Below are positions 53,001-64,000 of a DNA stretch of 64,000 nt, piece by piece. The translations under genes and the position numbers were made by a program. This stretch comes from Neolentinus lepideus HHB14362 ss-1 (Eukaryota; Basidiomycota; Agaricomycetes; Gloeophyllales; Gloeophyllaceae), in NCBI GenBank assembly GCA_001632425.1, contig KV425569.1, forward strand, positions 1 to 64,000. Reading direction: 5' to 3'. Every line of letters begins with the position of its first letter. Within the stretch, counting starts at the first letter, position 1. The notes beneath the pieces were generated by a model that did no database searches, was not told where the DNA came from, and worked only from the letters and a program-made list of their open reading frames with translations.

Positions 53001-55183
53001 AATGGATGAACGATAGCGTCATCGGCATCGGCGAGCACAACGTTCATAACCTTCAAATGAGAGCCAAACTCTAATAAAATGAAAGTGTCCATCGCGAGGG
53101 GAGGCAAATCGCGTCACGCTTATTGCCGCGCTAGAACTGTCTGGAACAAGAACCAAGACAACATAACATATGCATGCCTGGAACAAGAGAACCAGGACAA
53201 CATATGCAACGAGAACGAGAACAATTCATAACCTTATTCTCGCCGTTTCCATGGACTGGGATAAATCGGCGACCGGCATCGCCCTGCATGTATGAACGTT
53301 CGCAATAGACAGCAGCCAATCAGGTCCATCAGACCTCGCTGACTCGCATTTTGCGACAAAAGGCCCGAAACTTCAAAGACCGCATATTCTCCAACGCCCA
53401 CTCCGCCTCAATCCCCCCAGCCAATCAAAAGGCGAAATACGCCACTTTGCACGAAAACGGAAGCAAAAAGGCAATCGCGAGGATCGACGTCAAGAATGGC
53501 AGGCACATTACCTTTTCGGGAGGTGTCACGGACAACGCAGATCCATCGGCCGAAATCTCCGGCGCTTGCAGCCTGTTGTCCTGCGTTCGGACGGTATCGC
53601 CGGACAAAGTCCGTCTTCGTGGTCCATCGTCGCCCACATCCTGTCTTCGCGGCTTCTCCTCGGTCGACGGCAAAGAATCGGGCACCTGATGGAACACCTG
53701 GCGCGACTTGTGGCGCAGGTTATGTCTGTCATTATCTTTCTCCTTGTCGCGGGGTAACGTCTTCTCCCTATACGTCGCAGCGTCAGGAGAAAGAGAGCCC
53801 GTAGGTGCGGAGGAACCAGGAGAGTGCAAGGACGTGTTGTTGTAGGGGGTCCTGGAATATGGTGGGTGGGAAACTTGAAGCTGCGGAGAAGCCAGAGACT
53901 GCAACTGCGGAGAAGCCAAAGGCTGAGGCTGCAGGGAAACCTGGGAGTGAGGTTGAAGAGAGGGAAAATGTGATCGAGGTAATACAGAAGGAGAATGCGG
54001 ATACATGGAAAGAGTCGGAGACTGGGGGTATTGCAGCTGAGAACTCGAAGGCGAGCGAGGTAATACATGGGGGTGAGAGTGAGAATGGGGTGATACAGCA
54101 GGCGCAGAGGGAGACTGAGGATACATAGACTGAGAGAAATTCGAAATCTGAGGAGACGGGATGGGCTGGCCCCGCGGGGGTGCACGAGAAGAAGAGCGGA
54201 CAGCAGATCGAGAGCGCGACTGATTCTGATTGTATTGGGATTGAGGGTTCGACGCCACAGCAGGCTGAGATGGAGCGAGCGATTGAGACGAGCGGGCGCG
54301 GTGCACCGAATGCGAATGAGGTTGGACACTCGAGTGCTGGTCGCGCGTGGGCGAAGGAGGCGTCGGGAGGCGGCTCCGATGGCCAGTGTTCACATTCGTA
54401 GGGCGAGACGTCGAGGGCGCGCGCTCCTTCCTCGAGCTGGGCGCGTCGTGCCGAGAAGAGTAGACAGGAGCATCTTGCCTGGACGAGTGGGCAGGCGCAT
54501 CGTGCCGCCTTGAGGAGTCGGGCTCCTTCGGCTTGGAAAAGAGTGAAGCCCGAGATGCGCGCGGGGTAATGGGTGGCGAGGCGGACGGCGATGGGAGAGG
54601 TTTCCTCGACACTTCCTTCTCTCGATGATGATGATGTTGCGATTGAGAGCGAGGTGTGGCGGTCGGGCGCGTCGGGGAGATTGAGGGAGGATGAGATGAG
54701 TTAGGGGTAGGATACGTCTTTCCGTGCTCTTGTCGATCACGATCGCCCCGCACTAAATTGGAATTAGAGCAAAATAAAGTTAGGCGTTAATCACCGGGAG
54801 AGGAGACATAAGAATGCACGACAGCGCTAGCGCTCACCATCGAGACTCCTCCCTCTCAGCAGCGCCTCCTTCTCTCGCTCGCGGGGCTGTGACCTTTGCA
54901 ACCGCCGTGCGCGCTCCTCCCCCGCTCCGTTGTTCGCCTTACGCCCTGGCTGCCTTCTTTCGTCTGCAGGCTTGGTGAGGGGCATGGGGGACGAAACGGA
55001 GAGAACCTTGGACGTGCGGTCGCGCGAAGCCCTCCCCGTGTCTGGACTCGTGTTCTGCGCAGCCGAGGTCGCGAACCGGGCATACAGAGGGAGCAACGTG
55101 GGCTTTGGAAGCGAGGGAGGGTTCGTCGTGGGTGTGGGCGTTTTCACATCCGCCGAAGAAAGTTTCTTGCGAAGGCGGTTCAT
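50056..55183 (-). CDS. Large F-box-like protein of agaricomycete type
   Basis: Eight exons (55183-54838, 54752-53512, 52951-52889, 52737-51463, 51403-50732, 50673-50483, 50433-50173, 50110-50056) join in phase to 1,367 residues. The N-terminus MNRLRKKLSSADV...PLYARFATS is followed by a disordered Ser/Pro/His-rich stretch of about 400 residues (SQSQHHHHRE, SPQLQSLASPQLQ). A second charged region leads to an F-box-like core (YPLVKHLSNPEILPALLEQL, SAVSKAIGKMFVKSRDLREC) and conserved C-terminal blocks (VFVPSPEGEWLSDTSVLECE, GDVVWDTAVGDEGNVGRMVW, VRWVHRSSFVVKPPS, RPGEIWIRTIREKERLM). I know this end-to-end layout from agaricomycete F-box-like proteins. A role as a ubiquitin-ligase adaptor or scaffold is inferred. 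The second intron (53511-52952) is unusually long, and ATG 52728 could be taken as a separate start. CCAAT-type ATTGG words in that intron leave a two-gene reading possible but less likely. Confidence 0.82.
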
Positions 55184-57948
55184 ATCGGTATATCGGTGGT
55201 AACTGTGAGTAAGTAGAGTGCGTTATACTTGGACGCGACGACGAGTTAGAACATAAAGATAGAAGGAACGACAGCAGAACCAGTCTGGGTAGCGGTATCA
55301 GAGACGGACTGGGGGTAACAACGGCGGTAATATACAGTAGGAAAGCCAGGAGTGGCCAACGCGACGCAGAGACAGGGGAGAAATGAGGCGCATCGTGACG
55401 TTTATAGACGTAGAGGGTCTCAGCAATAAAAATATCATTCAGTGCCCGACGACGATCCGGCGGCACGGAGTGCCCGCATGCTGTACACCCCGGCACCGAA
55501 ATCTTATCCGGCATAATTAACGTTACAGTGACGTCGACCGTTTCAACACTTTGGCATAACCTAGTCGCTAGTATATGTTGCTCAATATTATTATTCAGTG
55601 GCGTCCACCGAAAAGTTGGTATCGTCGAATGCACCCAGCGCTGGGCGGCCGCACGGTCAACGAAGAACACTCAGATTCAATAGATCATTACATGTCCACA
55701 ATGGCAATTGCACTACGCAGGCAGACTGGGTAAATTGGACTCTATCTGACAGCTCTTCTCGAACCATCATTAAAGATTAAACGGGTGACTTAATATTGTT
55801 TGGTAGGTCGACAACGATCACAGCGAGCATGGAGTCAAGTTGACACCCTCGGGCGAGCTCTTGCCGGCGTGTATATAGAGGAAGACGCACTTCTCTCGTT
55901 GACAAGTGCTCGGCCTACCTTTTAGCCCATGTGCATCTGCCGGAACTCGTCCCCGCCGAGGAATGATACATGACAGTTCACCATTGCGCAATTACAAGCT
56001 TCACACACTGCCAGGATGAACAGATTGTCGGGGTCAGAGCACCACACCCTCCGACTCTGAAGACGTCGCCAAAGCCAATTGATGCATCGATGAGGTACTG
56101 AATCTGCATCGCATGCGGACAAGCGGATCCTCCGACAAGGTCTTTGTTGAGCATCCTGTTGCGGGATCAGGTTTTCAAAACTTGAGGGAATCGCTAACGA
56201 GGGGCACCATTGAAATACCCACTTCCTAGCAAGACAGGCAGTCAATGGAACAGTCATGAATTTAGTCAGACTTCTAATGCGACGCAAGCATTCACTTTAC
56301 CTCGTCCCGCCCGCACATCCCCGAATGCTCGGCCTAGTAGAACGAAGCGAAATACAAAGATGATAGACAGTAATGATAAGGAATCTCGATACAAAATATC
56401 GATGCCCAGGCCGAGTCGGACGACGCAAGCATGCTGTGCCCCAACGGTCTACTTGAAAGCACAGAGTCGAATGTTGATTGTTGCATATAACCATTTCGGA
56501 GGTCATCCACGCGCACAAGCAACATCGATGGTGATCATCTCACAGAAGCACAAATACCGCCCATAACACCATATTCAAATTGCAGCATCGGGATCGAATA
56601 TTGGGACATGACAGCAAAGGCGCTTACCTAGAAGACCGCGATGCGTGAAACGATAGTATCGGGATCCAAGTGTTCCAATCGAGATACTAGAAAACAACGT
56701 ATGATGAGTAAGAAAGGTGGAACCCGCACAGTATGGTGCTCATGCGAATGCATGAGCTCGATTCACCATACATACCTTGCGCTATATCTCATCTCTCCAA
56801 TTCCCGTCTATCTTCGACAGTATCCCTGGACGTTTAAAAGAAAATGCTGGGCTACGGTCGACGGACGCAACAAGACGCTGTGCAATCATTCTGTCAGCTT
56901 AGAAGATCAAAATCAGGTTTCTGATGTAACCAGAGGACACAAAGTACGCCGTGCGATGGCAAGCTCACCGAGTCTTGCCGAGGCATCACGGAGTCAACAG
57001 GCTCGTGAGTAGTCCAGTCCGACAGTCGACCAGCATGTTTCCTTACGCCAGGAATCACTTACCTTTCACAGGTACGGTTCAAGTCGATCAAAGGGAGTTG
57101 CTCGGCATCCATTTAACGAGACGTAGCCGTCCATCCGACTGGTAGACGGTCAAAACAAAACCCTCCATAGCGGGAAAGCAGCAGTGCTCCACTCCGGGGG
57201 ACGACTTGCAACCACGTAAAGACGCTGATCCCGGCGTCCTTTGCGACCGAGGGCCTTCTCCTTCCCCTATAAGCTCGGATAAACTTGTTGTCCGGGGACT
57301 GGCTTGCATAACTGAATGCTGGTGTGGAAACTAGTACCAAGAACCTCGTCGTGGAGTCAACTGATAAGCGCGTGCATTCAACGTCAGTTCACATGCAAAC
57401 CGCACGCACGCTGTTACTCACCTGGGAGTATACGACGATCCTGACGTCGAAGTCCGAGTTAAAGTCGCGCAACACCGGCCTTGGAGATACCTACTCCGGC
57501 ACTTCCCTCTAAACCTTTCTGGAATCCGTTGCCATCCAAACCCATAGCACCATCCACGCGCACCACTCGCGAGTTTAGAGAACAGAGAAGACAGCCATAA
57601 TGGCGCAGAGAAGACATTCGAGGTTGGCAAACATCTATAGAGCAAATTAGGCATTACAACTGCAGTACATACGGATAGCTCTATTGCATAAGGATAAGCA
57701 GTATCCTTGGGAGCGTCCAGCAGGGAAAAAATAAAAATGTTAAAGGAGCGGTTATGGATAGCAGGCGCAGGGCGGGGCAGTTAGCTGAAGAGGAATGGGT
57801 TAGGTCACCGACACCGCGGGTAGTGGAAATGGTTACTCACCGATACTTGTGCAAGTTAAGATACAGCATTTTGAAAGTCATACAAAGCATCTCTCTTCCC
57901 AAATAAACCAAAAAATCTTCTTCGTCTTCAGATACATCGTACCCCCTC
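55184..57948. other. Unassigned region, possible lectin-like exon on minus strand
   Basis: No gene can be assembled. On the minus strand near 57,560-57,440 GNGFQKGLEGSAGVGISKAG runs into VARL, and another frame reads DFDVRIVVYSQ. This recalls blades of fungal fucose-binding (AAL-type) lectins, but stops intervene and no second blade is found. The 121-codon minus frame ending at 55922 has no motif. Short exons of an unrecognised gene could hide here. Confidence 0.3.
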
Positions 57949-59304
57949 TCAGATCCTTTTCACCCCCTCGTTACCTTTACTGTCCCCTTCCACCCTCATA
58001 TAGTCCTGCTCCGACTCCTCCAGAGGCTCACCAAACCTTTTCCGATCCCGGCTCGTAAAGTTTGGCACCTCCGTATTGGTCGACGTCAAAAACTTCAGAT
58101 CCACGCTGCCGGGAAAGTCCGACCCACGCGTGACCCACTGCGTCGGCGGCCGGATGGAGAAGTCGGGGAGAGTGTAGTCCTCGTCGGGCACACCGTGGCG
58201 CGAAGTGGAGGGAACGCGCCGGTAGAGGAAGGTGGTTAGGACGAGGAGATTGGCGACGATGAGCGAGATGCCTGCCTGTGGCCCGTCAGTACGGATTGAA
58301 TTATTGTGGACGAAATGGTACGATGATAACACACCTCGATGTGAGCGGTGAGCCCCTCGAGTTGGCCTTCTGGGCCCATGACGATCACTGCGTGCGGGAT
58401 GCTCACGATGGTCGTGACCATACTCCCCGAGAAAATTACGAGCAGGAGCGTGCGATGGTTGCGCGGGAGCTTGCGCGCTTCCCAGAGGAGTTGGACGGGG
58501 AGATAGACAAGGATCGCGTCTCCAACAAAGTCGGCTGGATAACGAGATTCTTGTAAATATGGAATTACAATAGACAGATGAGTGTTGTATTGCACTCACT
58601 AACGAGCTCGGTGATTGCAACCTGTTTGCCCAGCCGGCACTGCGCCCATGGTACGATGGTCATCCAGTCTGTATCCTCCTTCCCGCATTTATAGCTTTTC
58701 TGCACGATAAGGGCAACCCAGATGCATGCAAAGAGCGCCACTGCGCCGAATGCCAACTTTCTAAGGATGACGATAGGGGGAATGACACGAATGATGGAAA
58801 GAAGTATGCTCAGTCGGGCGGACCTGAAATGGGATGACATGGTATCAAGACCAAAGAGCGAAGGGGACAACAGGAATGGACCTACCAAAGTACAAAGGTG
58901 AACCCGCATGAGACGATCCAATAGGTCACCACCTTCGTATGCATAGAATTTCCTGCCCGTCGGTAACATACACGCTAAGAACATTATCTTTGTAAAGGGA
59001 GACATGACTCACGATAGGGAAACGTTCTGATCCATATAACCACAAAGAACACGATATCAAACAACATTGAGAACCCAGCCATCGTGTCGTCCCACCAAAA
59101 CCGCTTGCGCCGCCATCGATACGCGAGTCGAAAAGCACTGCATAGTATGGCTATCGGGTGGATGATGCTCACAGCGACTACATGTCATAGCTGTCAGTCT
59201 CAAACAACGGATGCAAAATTGAAAAGATCCGAATGGCTAAATGGCTGGAGAAAGATAATGGTTTGCATACCTCGCACAGCGATGAGGGACGGCTGGCTGA
59301 CCAT
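57949..59304 (-). CDS. Seven-TM integral membrane protein (fungal rhodopsin-domain type)
   Basis: The short first exon 59304-59271 (MVSQPSLIAVR) joins in phase to the exon starting at 59177 (VAVSIIHPIAILCSAFRLAY). The next parts are RRKRFWWDDTMAGFSMLFDI, HTKVVTYWIVSCGFTFVLW, ARLSILLSIIRVIPP, LAFGAVALFACIWVALIV, FVGDAILVYLPVQLLWEARK, RTLLLVIFSGSMVTTIVSIP and GISLIVANLLVLTTFLYRRV. The pairs RR..WWDD and SARLSILLSIIR are typical of the fungal rhodopsin-domain (PTH11-related) proteins. About seven membrane helices and a hydrophilic tail (residues after RVPSTSRHG) ending at 57949 fit. Some relatives act as receptors for surface or nutrient cues, but no ligand can be inferred. No break is seen. Confidence 0.85.
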
Positions 59305-60870
59305 CGCTCAGTCCGACAGCCTGGTGGGACGCACGAATGGCTGCTAACTTAATGTACGTCCTCGATAGAGTTCAAGTTCAAGTTTCGGAAGCTCATCACG
59401 CTGACAGACGCATGGTGTATGAATCAGTACGATCGCTTCGCTTATCTGAAATGCCGCAGGCAGCCGAATAGGTTGGAGAAAAGCTGCTATGTGCATGTGG
59501 GCATCATTGAGAGCGACAGGCTTTCGGCACCGGTGCTGTAAGGGTCAATGAAAGTGGGCGACGAAGCCACACAAGAGAGTTATCTGCGTCGAATATTGGA
59601 CTTTTAAAGCCTAATTAGAGGACCCATCTTGGGCCCACAACGCCCGGATCAAACATAGACAATCAAGCAATCACGCATCTCGACTTCTCGCCATCATATG
59701 ATACCACCGATCGCTCAACTCATTTCAATCCTTAAGCTTCTGAATCCCATTAAGTGTCCCTCCGAGTCGTCTCGTAGGGTCAATTTGCCAATAAGTCTTG
59801 GGCTCGTGGGAGTCGTGGCGCTAGAATTCTTCCTCGCGCCTACACAATGAAGGCATTATTCGTATCACTCAGACGAGAGCAGCTATAGTATCACGATGTA
59901 CGTGAAAATGTTGGAATGCCAGCAAAGTGCTCTATGGTACTCGAGCTAATAAATACAGAGAACAAGCCCGTGCTAGATCCCGTCTTGGGAGGCTAGTCAA
60001 TAACTGAAGAACCTTCGCTGATGTCCGACAGGGGAGCAAAGGCTTGATGGACTTTGAGGAGGCCTGAGGCCTTGAGGCGCCGCGATCACTAACTTCAATC
60101 TCTGAAGAAAGATTATGAATGATACTCAATCCGCCTGAGTGGGTAGACAAGAATACAACGACGGTCGCAGCCGAGTCAGTCGATAGACGCTACAAGGGTA
60201 TGTACATCAGGAAAACCTTCCCGGGGAGTAGGTATGTTAGCATCGTGGGTTTTTACAAGAACATCAGGTAGAGACTCAGGGGCCCTCTTGCGCTTGCGGT
60301 ATAATCTAGACAGACAAACCTCAGCATCCTCTCGTCACCCACGACCGTACGACTTCGAAGAGAGCTTGTGTCAGTCGAGGTAGGAGATGAGAAGACGGAG
60401 AATGTATCAAGGTGGTGTGACTAACAAAGCAGTTCTTCAGGCCTGTCAATGTCGACAATCCGGTGGTTACGATCACACAGCTACACATGAACGACAAAGG
60501 ATTGACTACGTCCGAATAGGACACCTTGTTTGTGTCTTCTAACAGCTTGTCAAAACTCGAGGCAAGTCAGTGTTAGTACTTCCCGACGTCGAGAGCTCAA
60601 AATGAAGCAGTTCGAGGTCAAGTCGCGCTGTTAGCTGAAGAACGCCTTTCCATACAGCTGGATGATGGTGGCTGTGTGGTCGACGAAGTTCAACCACATC
60701 GTGTTAGCCGGCCGATAAAGGACTCTGGACAGCCAGCGGGTGTCGCTCCATGATTATTACCGTAAATGGTGAACCATCATGCTGTTTGTTGGAGGGCCCA
60801 TATTGCTCGACATTTATCGAAGTCTAATAGCATGTATCGAATACCGAACTTCAACGCAGGAATCTCCGAG
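59305..60870. other. Unassigned intergenic region
   Basis: The minus-strand frame at 60524-60321 holds one hydrophobic stretch (MCSCVIVTTGLSTLTGLKNC) that could be an exon of a membrane protein. I could not connect it to others. Nothing else is supported. Confidence 0.35.
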
Positions 60871-62619
60871 TCAACTTGGTCGATATGGCCAAGTACGCGC
60901 CACGCTATCCTCTGACTTCCCCGCCATCACTATTTTTACATACGCTTTCATCAGCATCGCATTCCGAGAGACTGCTCCCTCATATTCATCATTTGACACC
61001 CACCCATCCTGGTCTGCAACTCCAATGAGTCCGTCCAAGTCCCGCCTTCCGTCCCGCACCTGCTGCCACTCGAGGGCCTCCTCCTTCCACGTCTGGGTTT
61101 CCTGCTCGGAGATATGAATGGGGCATGGTACATCGCGACCGACGATTACCTCCCAGTTGTGATAAATGCGGCCCAGAACGTCGCGCAAGAGCATGAAATT
61201 GTTATCCCATGTATTATTTGCAAACTTCACCGGGTAGAAGATTAGTTCTCGCGTCGGGAGGGTCAACGCACGATAGTATTCGGGATTCAAATGAGCGCAG
61301 AGCCTCTTGTAAGTCAGAAAGCGGTTGGCCTGCTCGATGTCGTCCTTCACATTGACCTTATCTTCTTCGTCTAGCGTATCAAAGTCATCTGGGAGGGACA
61401 GCAATGGCTCTGAGTCTCCAGCGGGTAAGGGTGTTCCACCCGAATACCTGAACAATGCGGAAACGTCTGCTTGGAGGTAAAGAGGGAGTATGGATATATG
61501 TTGCCAATCTATCACGGATGATAGGACGACGTCTCCCCCCGAGAGACACTCCTCAGAGACGAAGACATTATTAAGGTGAATGTCGTGAAGCCAGAGGGTA
61601 GGCTTTGTGAGTTGAAGGTCCTGAGGCACTAAGAACGGAGCCACGGCAATGAATTTGTTTAGCAAGGAAACATGCAGGTCAGGGTGCTGGATGTTCTCGG
61701 GAGGATCAAATATCCCGAATTCTGCTGGTCGCACAGCATAATTCTCTATCCAAAGTCGTGCGTTATTTGCAATGGCGAGATAATAAGCTAACGGGCTGTC
61801 CCCTTGTAGCAAAGGATTAGAGCAATTAGACGGGGAGAAAAGTGTATACATACATGGACCACGATCAAGTTCCATATTCAGCCTTTCTCCAGTCCAAAAC
61901 CGTCTGTCGATGCAAGGACCAATGACCAAGTCAGGCTCGCGCACACCGTTCACATACAGATCTCGCGCTCGCCCGGGTTCCAGGTCCGCCCTATGATAGA
62001 GACTGCCATGTCCTCCCGATGACGAGATCATAAGTGACTTTTCCAACTCCACCCACTTCAGGATAACCTGATTCTTTTGCGTCTCGGACAGGTTTGGCCA
62101 CACCTTAGAAAGCTCCACACCAGCAGCCTTCTCCATGATAATGTACTCCGCCTCAGCTGGATTTTGTTCCGCTTGCGAACTCCAATCTAGGATAGCTGGT
62201 GTTGGGATTCCAAGACTACGAACGAACTGAATTGTGGCAACCTCGCTTGCCGTCACGAGATGTGGCGGGCCAGCATGAGGAGTCTTGATGCGAGCAATGA
62301 TATCCTTAGAGTTATCAAGAGATATAAGAAACACCTTGTTATAGGCACCTTCGGCCAGCTTGACCATACGGGTGACATTTTTCGCATTGCCTGCTGATGC
62401 AACAATACGTTTCAGGCCATCGACATTGAATCGGCAGTAACGTAGCGCCAATTGCTTCGGTTCGTCGTGGATCCATCTGCCAGAGGTGTAGCGATAAAAA
62501 TGATCATAATCTCCAGAAGCCACCGGTGCCAAGCGCGAAAAACCTCTCTTCAAGGTCAGGATGGTGGCAAGATGTGAGGGAGAGACGGCTCGGAGCATTC
62601 CAGCATCAACATGCATCAA
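60871..62619 (-). CDS. AIM9-like aminoglycoside phosphotransferase-fold protein
   Basis: This is one uninterrupted reading frame of 582 residues. The N-terminus (MMHVDAGMLRAVSPSHLATI) is basic and could be a mitochondrial targeting peptide. FNVDGLKRIVA, KLAEGAYNKVFLISLDN (nucleotide loop), IIARIKTP, EVATIQFVRSLGIPTPAILD and EYIIMEKAAGVELSKVWPNL form the N-lobe. The catalytic loop LWLHDIHLNNVFVSEE and the metal-binding VIDWQHISILPLY form the C-lobe. This is the APH fold as in yeast Aim9 (altered inheritance of mitochondria 9), a family strongly expanded in agaricomycetes. It is not an antibiotic-resistance gene, and the natural substrate is unknown. The lack of introns contrasts with all its neighbours. 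ATG 62619 is preferred, and the next Met (62616) makes no difference. Confidence 0.9.
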   Translation of the reverse strand: MMHVDAGMLRAVSPSHLATILTLKRGFSRLAPVASGDYDHFYRYTSGRWIHDEPKQLALRYCRFNVDGLKRIVASAGNAKNVTRMVKLAEGAYNKVFLISLDNSKDIIARIKTPHAGPPHLVTASEVATIQFVRSLGIPTPAILDWSSQAEQNPAEAEYIIMEKAAGVELSKVWPNLSETQKNQVILKWVELEKSLMISSSGGHGSLYHRADLEPGRARDLYVNGVREPDLVIGPCIDRRFWTGERLNMELDRGPCMYTLFSPSNCSNPLLQGDSPLAYYLAIANNARLWIENYAVRPAEFGIFDPPENIQHPDLHVSLLNKFIAVAPFLVPQDLQLTKPTLWLHDIHLNNVFVSEECLSGGDVVLSSVIDWQHISILPLYLQADVSALFRYSGGTPLPAGDSEPLLSLPDDFDTLDEEDKVNVKDDIEQANRFLTYKRLCAHLNPEYYRALTLPTRELIFYPVKFANNTWDNNFMLLRDVLGRIYHNWEVIVGRDVPCPIHISEQETQTWKEEALEWQQVRDGRRDLDGLIGVADQDGWVSNDEYEGAVSRNAMLMKAYVKIVMAGKSEDSVARTWPYRPS

Positions 62620-62821
62620 ACCGGGAGAGACCTGCTACACACTTCTGATATGTTACTAACACAAGAGCAATACTCCACGAGGTTGTAATTGTCGCGAGGT
62701 TGAGACTCTACCAGGACCCACAAGTTCTGGTGAGATTGACCCCGAATTGCCTGCAATTCCCACGTGCAGGCGTGTGAGTGTTGTGTACATATATTTGTGT
62801 CCGAAACGTAGATAAACGATT

Positions 62822-63416
62822 CACTGCGGGCAAGGTACCTTGCAATCCGTGATTAAATGGTGATTATGTGCGGATTAGATAACAAAAATAATCAGGATAA
62901 ACTCCATCAACATGTGCCAAAATTATATCTAATTAACTCCATCATTTATTCAACATGATCATACTAGACACCATTTGAATGTCATCAGAATGAGGTGCTA
63001 GATTGCAAGCCAGAGCATAGTGTGATAAAGTCAAATGTGTACTGTAAGAGGGTATTTAATATATGTTCTCAGATGACCTCAGTTGAGCACATGTTGATCT
63101 TATTGTGACTCAAAATAAAATCAGCATATAATCAGCATAAAATCAGAGGATCAACATATAATCAGAATAAGATTGGCAGGATTATAGTAGATATGTTGTA
63201 AATTTCATATTATCACCATATGTTCTTCATTGCAATCCAATACCCCATTCTAGCTATCTTCCCACAAAGACTGAGGTCTACAAGCAGAATAAATTGCAGA
63301 GCCAACTGAGTATAAAATCACCATATCCTCAGGGAGATAATTATAGTTGTATAAGTTATTCAATCACTATATAATCATCATTTAATCGCCGAATACAAGG
63401 TACCATGCCCGCAGTG
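62822..63416. mobile_element. 595-bp MITE with CACTG ends
   Basis: The left end CACTGCGGGCAAGGTACCTT and the reverse complement of the right end, CACTGCGGGCATGGTACCTT, agree. Similarity continues for about 60 bp (GATTAAATGGTGATTATG versus GATTAAATGATGATTATA). ATT stands on both sides (62819-62821 and 63417-63419). The interior is very AT-rich with many ATAATCAGCATAAAATCAG-like words and no ORF. CACT ends and a 3-bp duplication suit a CACTA-type or PIF/Harbinger-type non-autonomous element. Confidence 0.85.
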
Positions 63417-64000
63417 ATTATTGAAGCATTGCTGGGTGGCGTGAAACTAGACTGCACCTTTTCGGGAAGTGGTCCTTCTGAATCAGGACATGACCACGCG
63501 GTTCGGGTGGAGTCAACAATACTGACCGGTCACCGAACCTTCTGTAGCCTCTAGGATCGTTTCCTAGCGTATGCGCAGCATACACGGAGCCAGGTATTGA
63601 GTCGCCGGGAGTCATAACTCGTAGTTTAGCTTAGTAAGTAGATACTCGGGATATACTCGATCCCCGAACGCTTGTAGTATATAAGTCGAGCCGCTCAGCG
63701 TTGCAATCCATCGAACTTGTACTCTGAAATCATCCTCAATTAGCTTGCTAGTTAGAACTCCTGTATTTAGAATATTGCGAAAGCTATTCTATTTACTACT
63801 TAAGTATTGTGAAAGCTACTTAAGGTCTCTACGGCGCGCTACTATTAAGGAACCTTTCGTTGTGTTAGGTAAGCAGAACCCGTCACACAGCAGTGAGAGT
63901 GCTACTGCCGCCATCTCTTGCTCCTGATTCATATCATGAACCGTTCATTCAAATTGAGAAAGACGAATACGGGGCGGAGGATCGGATCTCTTATCATTAT
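63417..64000. other. Right edge, promoter-like sequence, possibly part of an LTR
   Basis: GTATATAAGTCGAGCC near 63678 followed by GTTGCAATCCATCGAACTTG looks like a TATA box with a start region, as in the U3/R part of fungal Copia LTRs. The window ends before internal retroelement sequence could confirm this. No host gene is supported. Confidence 0.3.

Noticed and set aside
53526..54513. Long antisense and shifted frames over the Ser/Pro-rich exon
   Set aside because: Low-complexity DNA gives several open frames. Only the frame starting in exon 1 at 55183 joins in phase to downstream exons.
60871..62619. Aminoglycoside antibiotic resistance gene
   Set aside because: The fold is shared, but the length, N-terminal extension and conserved blocks are those of fungal AIM9-like proteins, not bacterial resistance enzymes.

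Overview
The window reads as nuclear DNA of a filamentous basidiomycete, most likely an agaricomycete. The host genes are cut by many short GT-AG introns (about 47-65 bp), and several proteins match agaricomycete layouts I know. There are also multi-kilobase blocks of decayed DNA transposons. I see no bacterial operons, no rRNA and no CRISPR array.

The left 8.5 kb is mostly transposon debris: a broken HARBI1-like transposase (1.83-2.43 kb), a palindromic element split by a younger LTR-like insertion (3.01-5.68 kb), a wrecked PIF1-type helicase tail (6.16-6.96 kb, minus) and a 1.0 kb palindromic element flanked by TTA (7.43-8.45 kb). An intact secreted six-hairpin glycosidase (8.69-10.18 kb, minus) follows, then a small TA-flanked MITE and a very large BEACH/WD40 membrane-trafficking gene (11.89-19.93 kb).

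From 20.3 to 29.4 kb the DNA is dominated by GC-rich minisatellites with unrelated units of 24, 25, 27, 29 and 30 bp and larger 225-235 bp direct repeats. Only one clear gene lies there, a small four-TM membrane protein (26.65-27.40 kb). Its TATA context is repeated at 20.33 kb in front of a region with no convincing ORF. A short-chain dehydrogenase (30.24-31.36 kb) and an F-box/WD40 protein (32.75-36.87 kb) follow.

From about 37 to 47 kb there is a second AT-rich, CpG-poor block with a 71-bp tandem array, a decayed GTPase, a transporter fragment and a nearly complete 4.1 kb PIF/Harbinger transposon with its two divergently placed genes, the transposase carrying stop codons. The right part holds a protein kinase (48.09-49.76 kb), a long F-box-like protein (50.06-55.18 kb, minus), a rhodopsin-domain seven-TM protein (57.95-59.30 kb, minus), an AIM9/aminoglycoside-phosphotransferase-like protein (60.87-62.62 kb, minus) and a 595-bp MITE.

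The host genes look like ordinary scattered housekeeping and regulatory genes, not a cluster. I found no convincing new multi-gene system. The most unusual material is the minisatellite domain and the layered transposon insertions. All splice calls were made by eye and not by alignment.
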